A DNA stretch of 64,000 bases from JAJDTT01 sp965116695 (lineage in GTDB: Bacteria > Acidobacteriota > UBA6911 > RPQK01 > JAJDTT01). Of this stretch, positions 54,626 through 62,380 are shown in pieces. The notes under the pieces were generated by a model. The model was not told where the DNA came from and did no database searches. It saw nothing but the letters and a program-made list of their open reading frames with translations. Position 1 is the first letter of the stretch, and each line of letters begins with the position of its first letter. The stretch lies in NCBI GenBank assembly GCA_965116695.1, contig OZ220706.1, positions 1,550,001 to 1,614,000 of the forward strand, given 5' to 3'. The translations under genes and the position numbers were made by a program.

Positions 54626-55537
54626 TTATTCGGAGGTGGGGGCAGTCGCGGCCGGCACGGCAGCAGCGGTACTGGCTGCCACGGCGGCATCGGACGGTGT
54701 CGAGGCCTCCTGCGCCGCCTGCTCTTGCTCGGCCTTCTCCTGGAGCGCCTTCTCCCGTAGAGCCCTCTCCCGGGCGGCCTTTTCCCGGGCCGCTTTTTCG
54801 CGGGCGGCCTTTTCACGGGCGGCCTTTTCACGGGCTTCTGCCAAACGAGCTTCCCGGATCGCCTTTCCGGCCAGGATCGCATCCGCGATGGTGGAAGTGA
54901 ACAGCCTCACCGAGCGCAACGCGTCGTCGTTTCCCGGAATCACGAATGCGACATCGTCAGGATCGCTGTTGGTGTCCACCACGGCGATCACCGGAATGCC
55001 CAGCTTGGCGGCTTCCTTGACGGCGATGACCTCCCGGTTCGTGTCCACCACGAACAGGACGTCGGGGAGCCGCTCCATGTCCCTGATGCCGCGCAGATTC
55101 TTGTCCAGCTTCTTGCGTTCCCGCTCCAGCCGCGCCACTTCCTTCTTGGAGAGCTTGTCGTAGAAGCCGTTGACCCGTTTTTCTTCCAGGTCCTTGTATC
55201 GCTTGATGCTGTTCCGGACGGTGGCGAAATTGGTCAGGAGGCCACCGAGCCAACGATTGTTGACATAGTGGGCCTCGCATCTCTGGGCTTCCCGTTCGAT
55301 GGTGTCCTGAGCCTGTCTCTTGGTGCCGACGAACAGCACGGAACTCCCCCGAATGCTGCGCTCGACGAGGAAATCGATGGCCCGCTTGAAATACCGGAGC
55401 GTGGTACGAAGATCGACGATGTGGATGCCGTTTCGCTGGCCGAAGATGAACGGCTTCATCTTCGGATTCCAGCGCCTTGTCTGATGCCCGAAATGGACAC
55501 CGGCGTCCAACAGCTGCTTGATGGGAATGGAGCTCAC
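54626..55537 (-). CDS. rpsB: 30S ribosomal protein S2 with repetitive C-terminal extension
   Basis: S2 (303 residues) binds the small subunit near S1. The core is ordinary: KQLLDAGVHFGHQTRRWNPK at the N-terminus, DLRTTLRYFKRAIDFL, NNRWLGGLLTNF, and VDTNREVIAVKEAAKLGIPV. After residue ~235 a charged extension is built from AREKA units repeated about five times, then degenerate copies and an Ala/Thr-rich end (ASTPSDAAVAAS). In other bacteria such tails vary. The DNA repeats at 15-base period (about 54735-54840) indicate slippage. The frame remains open to a normal stop, so it is not a frameshift. It is 14 bases after rpsI. Confidence 0.96.
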   Translation of the reverse strand: MSSIPIKQLLDAGVHFGHQTRRWNPKMKPFIFGQRNGIHIVDLRTTLRYFKRAIDFLVERSIRGSSVLFVGTKRQAQDTIEREAQRCEAHYVNNRWLGGLLTNFATVRNSIKRYKDLEEKRVNGFYDKLSKKEVARLERERKKLDKNLRGIRDMERLPDVLFVVDTNREVIAVKEAAKLGIPVIAVVDTNSDPDDVAFVIPGNDDALRSVRLFTSTIADAILAGKAIREARLAEAREKAAREKAAREKAAREKAARERALREKALQEKAEQEQAAQEASTPSDAAVAASTAAAVPAATAPTSE

Positions 55538-55551
55538 CTGTTTCTCCCTGT

Positions 55552-55944
55552 CTACCGCTTGGAAAACTGGAACCGCTTACGAGCTCCGGGCTGTCCGTAT
55601 TTCTTCCGTTCCTTGACCCGCTGATCGCGCCTCAGAAGGCCGGCTTTCTTGAGCGTGGCGCGGAGATCGGGGTCGAACTGGAGCAACGCACGGGCAATTC
55701 CCAGCCGGACAGCGCCGGCCTGTCCGGAATATCCCCCGCCCATGACGTTGACGTAAACGTCGAACTTGTCGTTGTTCTCCGTCTGCGCCAGAGGTTGCAG
55801 AACCACTACCTGTTGTGTCCGATTGCGGAAGTACTCCTGGAAATCGAGGTGGTTGACGACGATCTGCCCTTCCCCGGGCATCAGGAACACGCGTGCGGTG
55901 GCGGACTTCCTCTTGCCCGTTCCGTAGTATTGAACCTCGTTCAA
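55552..55944 (-). CDS. rpsI: 30S ribosomal protein S9
   Basis: S9 (130 residues), whose basic C-terminal tail reaches toward the ribosomal P site. It has YYGTGKRKSATARVFLMPGEG at the N-terminus (part) and VMGGGYSGQAGAVRLGIARAL in the middle, and ends KYGQPGARKRFQFSKR. Follows rplM by 30 bases. Length and motifs are normal. Confidence 0.97.
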   Translation of the reverse strand: MNEVQYYGTGKRKSATARVFLMPGEGQIVVNHLDFQEYFRNRTQQVVVLQPLAQTENNDKFDVYVNVMGGGYSGQAGAVRLGIARALLQFDPDLRATLKKAGLLRRDQRVKERKKYGQPGARKRFQFSKR

Positions 55945-55974
55945 GAATGATCTCCTGTGGTCGGCGGGGACGAA

Positions 55975-56415
55975 TTAAAGGGCCAGCGGCTCCGGCTTCT
56001 GAGCTTGATGCGGATGGTCGGCGCCGGCATAGATCTTGAGCTTCCGGATCATCCTCTTGCCCAACTTGTTCTTCGGCAGCATACCTCGAACCGCCAGGCG
56101 TACGAGACGATCCGGGTACCGGCGCAGCAGATTCTCGGCCGTTATCTCCTTAAGCCCCCCCGGGTAACGGCTGTGGGAATAGTAGACCTTCTGGGACCAC
56201 TTCTTCCCGGTCAGGCGCACTTTGTCGGCGTTGACGACGATCACGAATGCGCCGGTATCGAGAAAATCGGTGTAGTTCGGCCGGTCCTTACCCATGAGCA
56301 GGGTAGCCAGACGAGTCGCCAAGCGTCCCAGAATCTGATCGCTGGCGTCCACGACGAACCACTTCCTGTCGATTTCGGCACGATCGGGAAGAACCGTCTT
56401 GTTCGAATTCTTCAT
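55975..56415 (-). CDS. rplM: 50S ribosomal protein L13
   Basis: L13 (146 residues) is an early assembly protein of the large subunit. Signatures are WFVVDASDQILGRLAT (~20), GKDRPNYTDFLDTGAFVIV, and LAVRGMLPKNKLGKRM (~105). The gene heads the ribosomal operon and is preceded by a good promoter at 56453-56482. It is divergent from the pilus gene cluster. Confidence 0.97.
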   Translation of the reverse strand: MKNSNKTVLPDRAEIDRKWFVVDASDQILGRLATRLATLLMGKDRPNYTDFLDTGAFVIVVNADKVRLTGKKWSQKVYYSHSRYPGGLKEITAENLLRRYPDRLVRLAVRGMLPKNKLGKRMIRKLKIYAGADHPHQAQKPEPLAL

Positions 56416-56452
56416 CTCGCTACACTACGCCCCACGAGTTCAAGAGTCTGGG

Positions 56453-56482
56453 AATTTACCGAACGGACCGGTTCCTTGTCAA
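56453..56482 (-). promoter_or_regulatory. strong candidate promoter of the rplM operon
   Basis: On the minus strand, TTGACA (56482-56477) is a perfect -35, and TAAATT (56458-56453) a reasonable -10, separated by 18 bases. It lies about 40 bases before the rplM start codon, as expected for a highly expressed translation operon. Confidence 0.65.
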
Positions 56483-56548
56483 GGCTGCGCCCAGTCGACT
56501 TGCCTTGAGTTCGTGTTCCAGGCAATTGGGACGTTCAGGAGATTGAAG

Positions 56549-57067
56549 ATGAACGAAAACCACAAACGGTCGGGAATTCTGGCGGCGCCGAGACGCGACC
56601 TCCTGATCCTGGCGGCCGCATGCTGCATCCTCGTGGGAACCGCCGTCTGGCACCAGTCGCTGGACTCCCGGACAGAGGAGGGTCAAACCAGACTGGCGGC
56701 GTTCGGCGACGGTCGAGGGAGACTGGAAGCGGTTCTAAAGAGGGTCCGGCTCTGGGAAGAGGCGGTCGAAAAACTGATCCGGTGCCGCGACCGGGTCCGG
56801 GAACTCAAGATCCTCCAGGCATCCCCTCTTTCACTGTGGAACCGGCTCCTGGACCGGTTCCCGTCCCGGGAGGAAGTCTCCCTGCACCGTCTGGAATGGG
56901 ACGACGAAACCCTGACTCTCGAGGGAACCGCCGCTACCCCTTCCGCCGCCGGGACTCTGCTGGACCGTCTGGGTCCGGACGCCGGATTCTCCAATCTGGA
57001 ACTGCGAGCCCTGGAACAAACAGGAGACACAGTCCGATTCGCCGTCACTGCCCGTACCGGGCATTGA
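56549..57067 (+). CDS. PilN-like type IV pilus inner-membrane protein
   Basis: A 172-residue bitopic protein. A short cytoplasmic N-terminus is followed by a transmembrane helix (DLLILAAACCILVGTAVW, ~18-35), a coiled-coil region and a small periplasmic ferredoxin-like domain. This matches PilN, which with PilO forms the inner-membrane alignment complex of type IV pili. The N-terminus is MNENHKRSGILAAPRRD and lacks the conserved INLLP-type motif by which PilN normally grips PilM. A pilM gene is not found upstream, where rplM is encoded instead. AGGAG is seven bases before the ATG. The call relies on order with PilO, PilP and secretin. Confidence 0.65.
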   Translation: MNENHKRSGILAAPRRDLLILAAACCILVGTAVWHQSLDSRTEEGQTRLAAFGDGRGRLEAVLKRVRLWEEAVEKLIRCRDRVRELKILQASPLSLWNRLLDRFPSREEVSLHRLEWDDETLTLEGTAATPSAAGTLLDRLGPDAGFSNLELRALEQTGDTVRFAVTARTGH

Positions 57068-57083
57068 CGCAGGATACGCGAGC

Positions 57084-57683
57084 ATGGAGAGGCTTCGTCG
57101 AAGAGTTCGCCAAAAACCTGCCCTTTCCCTGGCCGTCATGGGACTTCTCCTGGCTGGTTCCATCTATGCTTCGACGATTCGTCCACTCCAATTCCAACTC
57201 GAGGGGCTGGAGAAGGAGTATCTGCGGGCACAGGCCCATCAAAAACAGACCGACTCGGCCCAGGTTCGCCTCTCAAGGCTCAAGGCAGAATTCGGCGAAC
57301 ACCGCACGCTTCTCCTGGACGAGGGAGGACTGATCGAGGAGGAGCCTTCCGCTTCCGAGGCCATCAGTCGAATCGTACGGCTGGCTCTCCAGCGTGACCT
57401 GCGTCCCACGCGAGTCTCCCCCTCGACCCCGGTCGTGGAGGAATTCCTGACCCATTGGCCATTGGACCTGGTCGTGGCGGGAGGGTTTCACGGCCTGGGC
57501 CGGTTCTTTCAGGATCTCGCGGAACTGGACGAGATCGTCAACGTTCGAAGACTGTCCGTCAGCCGCCGGAACCCTTCCCGTCCGGCGATGACTCTGGACG
57601 CTTCCATCACCCTGACCTTCTTCCGGATCAACCTTCAGGATTTCGACCCGAACCAAGAGCAGGAGCAGGAGGAGGCGCCATGA
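57084..57683 (+). CDS. pilO: PilO-like type IV pilus inner-membrane protein
   Basis: A 199-residue protein with one transmembrane helix near the N-terminus (LSLAVMGLLLAGSIYAST) and then a coiled-coil of ~45 residues (LQFQLEGLEKEYLRAQAHQ). A periplasmic ferredoxin-like domain follows, with DLVVAGGFHGLGRFFQDLAELD, a characteristic PilO segment. It would pair with the PilN-like protein 17 bases upstream and hold the PilP-like protein. The acidic C-terminus (QEQEQEEAP) ends in ATGA overlap with the next gene, so translation is coupled. Confidence 0.82.
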   Translation: MERLRRRVRQKPALSLAVMGLLLAGSIYASTIRPLQFQLEGLEKEYLRAQAHQKQTDSAQVRLSRLKAEFGEHRTLLLDEGGLIEEEPSASEAISRIVRLALQRDLRPTRVSPSTPVVEEFLTHWPLDLVVAGGFHGLGRFFQDLAELDEIVNVRRLSVSRRNPSRPAMTLDASITLTFFRINLQDFDPNQEQEQEEAP

Positions 57684-58072
57684 CCCTGGCCCCGCTGCTC
57701 CGGCTCGGCGTGCTCGTCAGCCTGGCGGTTGTCGGCCCGGAGAGTCCGGGCGTCTACTCGCCCCAAGGAAAGCAAGACCCGTTCGAGCCTCGAAACCAGG
57801 AGCAAATCGACATGGCGGAGACTCCATTGACGGCACCCTTGCGGCAACTCGCTATTTCCGAATTGGTGATTGTCGGGACGGCCGTGGGGAAATCCGGCGT
57901 TTTCGTACTGGTCCAAGGAGGCGACCGACTGACCCACCTGGCCCCCGTGAAGGCTCGATTCGCCGATGGACACCTGGTCACGGTTTCGGGAGACTGGGTG
58001 ATTTTTCGGGTCGATGCGATTGGCGCGGGCCGGTCCTGGGTCACGAAGCGAATTCGGTCCGCCGGGGAGTAA
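57680..58072 (+). CDS. PilP-like pilus periplasmic protein
   Basis: A 130-residue protein that starts with a hydrophobic N-terminus (LLRLGVLVSLAVVG) and carries the PilP-type GKQDPFEPRNQ segment, followed by a small beta-domain (LAISELVIVGTAVGKSGVFVL) typical of PilP. PilP connects the PilN/PilO complex to the secretin. Known PilP proteins are lipoproteins; there is no lipobox Cys, so this one may be a periplasmic or membrane-tethered variant. ATG overlaps the pilO stop and has GGAGG five bases upstream. It is followed eight bases later by the secretin gene. Confidence 0.72.
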   Translation: MTLAPLLRLGVLVSLAVVGPESPGVYSPQGKQDPFEPRNQEQIDMAETPLTAPLRQLAISELVIVGTAVGKSGVFVLVQGGDRLTHLAPVKARFADGHLVTVSGDWVIFRVDAIGAGRSWVTKRIRSAGE

Positions 58073-58080
58073 CCGAGACC

Positions 58081-59346
58081 ATGCCGATCAATCCGCGTCT
58101 CCGGTGCAGGTGGGTACTCTTCTTCTGGGTCCTGGCCGCCGCCACGTCGAGCGGTTCAGAGCGCGAAGTCCCGGAGGTTCCCGATCCGTTGCGGCAGCCG
58201 GTTTCCATGAGTCTGGTCGACGCCTCCCTGGTGGATTTCTTTCGCACCGTCGCGGAGTTGAGCGACCTCAACATGGTGATCGATTCCGACGTGTCGGGAA
58301 ACGTGACACTGCGGGTGGAGCAGCTGGCCCTGGACCGGGTGGTGGAAATGGTCCTCAAGAGCCATTCCCTGACCCGGACGGTACAGGACGACCTGATCCG
58401 TGTTTCCCGGCAGGAGACTCTCCAGGCGGAGAAGGAGCGGGAGCGGAAGATGCTGGAACTGGAACACGAGAGTCAGGCGCCGGCGACCGTGGCCCGGTCC
58501 CTGAACTACGCCTCCGCCGAGGAGGCGGCCAAGAGCCTGAAGAACCAACTGGGAGAGAAGGGCCAGCTGGACGTGGACACCAGGACCAACACCTTGCTGA
58601 TGACCGACATCCCCCCTCGAGTCGAGGAGATGAATCGCCTTCTCGACCGCTTGGACGTTGCGGAGCGTCAAGTCGAGATCGAGGCCAGAATCATCGAGGC
58701 CACGACCACCTTCGCCCGGAACCTGGGCCTCCAACTCGATCTGTTGGCGGCGGAGAGCGGCCCGGGCGCCGCGGGCTCCGTCCGCATGAACACCCCGCTG
58801 GGGCTGGCATCGGGTTCTCCCGGCGTGTCGGCTACGCCAGTGCTGGACACGGTGCGCCTGGATGCGCTTCTCACGGCCGCCGAATCGGAGGGAGAAGTCC
58901 GCATCCTTTCCAAGCCCCGGGTCACCGCCCTGAACAACGTCGAGGCCATCATCACCCAGGGAGCCCGAATTCCGATTCCAGTCGAGCACGACTTCACGAC
59001 CACGGTCCGCTTCGAGACCGCCGCCCTGCGACTTCTGGTGACGCCCCAGATCACACGCGAGAAAACGGTCCTGTTGAAGATCAAGGTGGAAAACAACGTC
59101 CCCGATTTCAGCCGGACCGTTCAAGGCATCCCCACCATCCTCACCAGCGAATCCCAGACCGTGGTTCTGATCCCCCATGAAGGCACGGCCGTGATCGGGG
59201 GGATCCTCCTGGACATCGACCGTACCCTGACGCAGAGGGTCCCCGGTCTGAGCCGAATCCCGGTCCTGGGCCGGCTCTTTCGGAGGGACTCCCAAAGCCG
59301 GGAAACCCGGGAAATCATCTTCTTCATCACACCCCGGATCAGGTAA
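58081..59346 (+). CDS. pilQ: PilQ-type secretin, short form
   Basis: Outer-membrane secretin (421 residues) for type IV pili. An N-terminal signal segment (RWVLFFWVLAAATSSGS) precedes an STN/N0-type domain (SLVDASLVDFFRTVAELSDL), an N1-type domain around residues 135-195 (LNYASAEEAAKSLKNQL, DVDTRTNTLLMTDIPPRVEE), and the C-terminal secretin domain (VRILSKPRVTALNNVEA to IPVLGRLFRRDSQSRETREI). It lacks the N-terminal AMIN domains of proteobacterial PilQ and is therefore shorter. It would provide the pilus exit pore and dock on the PilP-like protein. A GspD-type role is less likely given the PilNOP neighbours. Confidence 0.9.
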   Translation: MPINPRLRCRWVLFFWVLAAATSSGSEREVPEVPDPLRQPVSMSLVDASLVDFFRTVAELSDLNMVIDSDVSGNVTLRVEQLALDRVVEMVLKSHSLTRTVQDDLIRVSRQETLQAEKERERKMLELEHESQAPATVARSLNYASAEEAAKSLKNQLGEKGQLDVDTRTNTLLMTDIPPRVEEMNRLLDRLDVAERQVEIEARIIEATTTFARNLGLQLDLLAAESGPGAAGSVRMNTPLGLASGSPGVSATPVLDTVRLDALLTAAESEGEVRILSKPRVTALNNVEAIITQGARIPIPVEHDFTTTVRFETAALRLLVTPQITREKTVLLKIKVENNVPDFSRTVQGIPTILTSESQTVVLIPHEGTAVIGGILLDIDRTLTQRVPGLSRIPVLGRLFRRDSQSRETREIIFFITPRIR

Positions 59347-59362
59347 CTGGTACAGTCCGGGG

Positions 59363-60433
59363 ATGCACGACTTTCGGGGCCGGTATGGCCGCTTTCTGAT
59401 CGAAATCGAGGAACGCGGCCTGGACGGATTTCTGGTCCAGCGCAGACCCAATCTCGCCTACCTCTTCAACTTCACCGGCTCGGCGGGATTTGCCTGCTGC
59501 CTGGGACACGAAACCATACTCCTGGTGGACTCCCGATATCATGAACAGGCCCGGGCCACAGCCGTGAACTGCACCCCCCGGCTGATTCGGGGTTCATTCG
59601 AACAGGCCCTGGAAGAACTGTTGAACGACCGTTTTCCGAGTGGGAGCACTCGGCAACGGCTCGGGTTGGAGGCCACTCACGCCAGCGTCGATTTCTGGCT
59701 GCGCATCCGGACCTGGTCGGCAGCCGTCGAGTGGGCGCTGGAACACGGCCTGATCGAAACCCTGCGCACCATCAAGGAACCCAGCGAAATCGAGGCGTTG
59801 GTCCGCGCCTTCGAGCTGGCGCAGAGGGCCTACGCCCGCTTTCTCAACCAGATCTCCCCCGGCATGTCTGAGGTCCGCATCGCAGGCATCCTGGAATTGG
59901 AGATGCGCAAGGCCGGAGGCGAGGGCGCCGCTTTCGACACGATCGTGGCCAGCGGGCCTCGATCATCCCTGCCCCACGGCGTGGCCAGCGGCCGGATCTG
60001 GGGAGCAGAGGAGCTCCTCTTGATCGACTTCGGGATCCGCTCGGGAGGGTATTTGAGCGATCTCACCCGCATTCATCTTCCCGGCGGAGTCAGCAAACCG
60101 GAGATCTTCGACATTGTCTCGGAAGCGCAGCATGCGGCGCTGGACTCCATCCGTCCCGGCGTCCAGTCCAGCGACGTGGACCGGGCGGCTCGCCGCGTCA
60201 TCGAAGAAGCCGGACATGGGGGCCACTTCCAGCACAGCACCGGACACGGATTGGGCCTGGAAGTCCACGAACTGCCCCGAATCTCACCGATCCGGCCCCG
60301 ACCCCTCGAACCCGGCATGGTCTTCACCGTGGAGCCGGGCATCTATCTGCCCGGACGCATGGGCGTCCGGATCGAGGACGTGGTTGCCGTGACCGAAACC
60401 GGCCACCGGATGCTGTCCGATCCGGACCGGTGA
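59363..60433 (+). CDS. M24-family Xaa-Pro aminopeptidase
   Basis: Metallopeptidase of 356 residues with a creatinase-like N-terminal domain (1-120) and a pita-bread catalytic domain. The five metal ligands are visible: Asp in LLIDFGIRSG, Asp in SDLTRIHLP, His in STGHGLGLEVHE, Glu in FTVEPGIYLP and Glu in VRIEDVVAV. It removes an N-terminal residue before proline in the cytoplasm. It follows pilQ by 16 bases, but its placement next to accBC, not the pilus genes, is the arrangement seen in many genomes. The start is the ATG at 59363. Confidence 0.94.
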   Translation: MHDFRGRYGRFLIEIEERGLDGFLVQRRPNLAYLFNFTGSAGFACCLGHETILLVDSRYHEQARATAVNCTPRLIRGSFEQALEELLNDRFPSGSTRQRLGLEATHASVDFWLRIRTWSAAVEWALEHGLIETLRTIKEPSEIEALVRAFELAQRAYARFLNQISPGMSEVRIAGILELEMRKAGGEGAAFDTIVASGPRSSLPHGVASGRIWGAEELLLIDFGIRSGGYLSDLTRIHLPGGVSKPEIFDIVSEAQHAALDSIRPGVQSSDVDRAARRVIEEAGHGGHFQHSTGHGLGLEVHELPRISPIRPRPLEPGMVFTVEPGIYLPGRMGVRIEDVVAVTETGHRMLSDPDR

Positions 60434-60524
60434 AGAGTGGGGAAGGGGAACTTCCCCAACCGGGAGAGGCGCGGCCGTGACTGCCGCGCGAACTGGATCG
60501 AGGGGCGCAATGGACTGTTCCGAC

Positions 60525-60554
60525 TTGTTCCCGCAGGGCCGTGGAGACTAAAAT
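60525..60554 (+). promoter_or_regulatory. candidate promoter for accB-accC
   Basis: TTGTTC (60525-60530) and TAAAAT (60549-60554) are separated by 18 bases, and the transcript would begin about 30 bases before accB. The -10 is good; the -35 is moderate. Confidence 0.45.
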
Positions 60555-60590
60555 TACACGGCTCGGGAAAAAGCCGGCTCAGGAAGAACG

Positions 60591-61028
60591 ATGAATACCA
60601 GGGAGATCCGATCTTTACTGAAACTCGTCGACGAGTTCGACGTGGCGGAGTTCGAGCTGGAACGGGACGGAGTCCGGCTCCGGATTCTTCGCCGTGGTGT
60701 CGACTCGCCGCCTGAACCCGCGGCTCCGGCCGTTCAGGAGGCCCCTCCCGTCGAAACGGCCCCGGCCGAGCCCGTGTCCGTCCCGGAGAACGTTCACGTC
60801 TTCACCGCGCCCATGGTGGGGACCTACTACTCTTCACCCAAGCCCGACGCAGACTCCTTCGTCCAAGTCGGATCCACCATCCGCGAAGGGGACACTCTCT
60901 GCATCATCGAGGCCATGAAGATCTTCAACCAGATCGAGAGCGACGTGGATGGCCAGATCGTTCGCATCCTGGTTGAGAACGGCCAGCCCGTCGAATACGG
61001 TGAGCCCCTGTTCGAAGTCCGCATCTAG
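60591..61028 (+). CDS. accB: biotin carboxyl carrier protein AccB
   Basis: BCCP (145 residues) of acetyl-CoA carboxylase. The first ~40 residues are the N-terminal domain, followed by a Pro/Ala/Glu-rich linker (~40-65) and the biotinyl domain (VFTAPMVGTYYSSPKPDADSF). The biotinylated Lys110 is in IIEAMKIFNQ, where the usual tetrapeptide EAMKL has Ile after Lys. AGGAAG five bases before the ATG marks the start. It is five bases before accC, so the two are one unit. It carries the carboxylated biotin between AccC and the transferase. Confidence 0.97.
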   Translation: MNTREIRSLLKLVDEFDVAEFELERDGVRLRILRRGVDSPPEPAAPAVQEAPPVETAPAEPVSVPENVHVFTAPMVGTYYSSPKPDADSFVQVGSTIREGDTLCIIEAMKIFNQIESDVDGQIVRILVENGQPVEYGEPLFEVRI

Positions 61029-61033
61029 CCAAT

Positions 61034-62380
61034 ATGTTCAGCAAGGTCCTCATCGCCAACCGGGGTGAGATAGCGCTCCGTGTCGTCGCCGCCTGCAAGG
61101 AATTGGGCATTCGCACGGTCGCAGTCTACTCGGAAGCCGATCGGGACCTGCTCCACGTCCGCTTCTCCGACGAGGCCGTCTGCATCGGCCCGCCCCGAAG
61201 CTACGACAGCTATCTGAACATCCCCAGCATCATCAGCGCGGCTGAAATCACCAACGTCGACGCCATTCATCCCGGTTACGGCTACCTGGCCGAAAGTTCC
61301 CACTTCGCGGAGGTCTGCGACAACTGCGGCATCCGGTTCATCGGCCCCTCGGCGTCCGCCATCAGCCTCATGGGAGACAAGTCGCGGGCGCGGGAGACGA
61401 TTCAGGACCTGGGAATTCCAACCATTCCCGGCACCGGAGTCATCGACCGGGAAACCCGGGACCCTGCCGCGTTGGCGCGTCAGGTTGGCTTTCCCCTCAT
61501 CATCAAGGCGGCAGCCGGAGGAGGCGGGAAGGGGATGCGCATCATCCGCCGGGAACAGGATTTCCTGGATTCCCTGGCACTGGTCCAGTCCGAGGCGGAA
61601 AGCGCATTCGGCAACTCCCAGGTCTATCTGGAGCGGTATCTGGAGAACCCGCGCCATATCGAGTTCCAGGTTCTGGCCGACGATCAGGGAAACATCGTCC
61701 ACCTGGGGGAGCGTGACTGCTCCATCCAGCGGCGCCATCAAAAACTGGTGGAGGAGTCGCCCAGCCCGTTTCTCGGCCCCGGCAGGCGAATGGAGCTGGG
61801 AAGCCAGGTGGTGCACGCCCTGAAGCAGATCGGCTATCAGAACGCCGGGACGGTTGAGTTTCTGTTCGACCAGGAGGGCAACCACTACTTCATCGAGATG
61901 AACACCAGGATCCAGGTCGAGCATCCGGTGACGGAGATGATTACGGGAATCGATATCGTGAAACAGCAGATCCTGATCGCGGCAGGCTTTCCCCTGGACT
62001 TTTCCCAGGAGGACGTGGTCTTCCGGGGAAGCAGCATCGAATGCCGGCTCAACGCCGAATCTTCCGAGACCTTCACTCCCTCCCCAGGCCGAATTCATGC
62101 CTACCATGCTCCGGGAGGACCGGGCATCCGGGTCGATTCCGCTGCCTATACGGATTGCGTCATTTCACCTCACTATGACTCCCTCATCGCCAAACTCATC
62201 GCCCACGGCAACGACCGGGAAGAGGCCATCTCCCGGCTGAACCGGGCCTTGGACACCTTCGTCGTGGAGGGGATCGAGACTACCCTGCCCTTCCACAAAC
62301 GGGTGATCCGTCATCCCGATTTCCTCAATGGGAATTACGGGACCTCGTTTCTCGAAAAATTCGCGGGGAATACGGCATGA
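61034..62380 (+). CDS. accC: acetyl-CoA carboxylase biotin carboxylase AccC
   Basis: Biotin carboxylase (448 residues). It shows KVLIANRGEIALRVVAACKELG at the N-terminus (part), HPGYGYLAES (~80), the glycine-rich ATP loop AAAGGGGKGMRI (~160), QVEHPVTEMITGID (~290) and FIEMNTRIQVEHP with the catalytic Glu and Asn. It carboxylates BCCP using ATP and bicarbonate. The start follows accB by five bases. The stop overlaps the following transporter start as ATGA, so these genes are likely translated together. Sequence complete and normal. Confidence 0.97.
   Translation: MFSKVLIANRGEIALRVVAACKELGIRTVAVYSEADRDLLHVRFSDEAVCIGPPRSYDSYLNIPSIISAAEITNVDAIHPGYGYLAESSHFAEVCDNCGIRFIGPSASAISLMGDKSRARETIQDLGIPTIPGTGVIDRETRDPAALARQVGFPLIIKAAAGGGGKGMRIIRREQDFLDSLALVQSEAESAFGNSQVYLERYLENPRHIEFQVLADDQGNIVHLGERDCSIQRRHQKLVEESPSPFLGPGRRMELGSQVVHALKQIGYQNAGTVEFLFDQEGNHYFIEMNTRIQVEHPVTEMITGIDIVKQQILIAAGFPLDFSQEDVVFRGSSIECRLNAESSETFTPSPGRIHAYHAPGGPGIRVDSAAYTDCVISPHYDSLIAKLIAHGNDREEAISRLNRALDTFVVEGIETTLPFHKRVIRHPDFLNGNYGTSFLEKFAGNTA

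Noticed and set aside
54730..54845. Frameshift or assembly error in rpsB
   Set aside because: The repeat keeps frame through to a stop and the unit length (15 bases) is a multiple of three.
60434..60590. GGGGAA...TTCCCC hairpin after the M24 peptidase gene as a terminator
   Set aside because: Short stem, no T-run, and the next gene is on the same strand; not strong enough to list.
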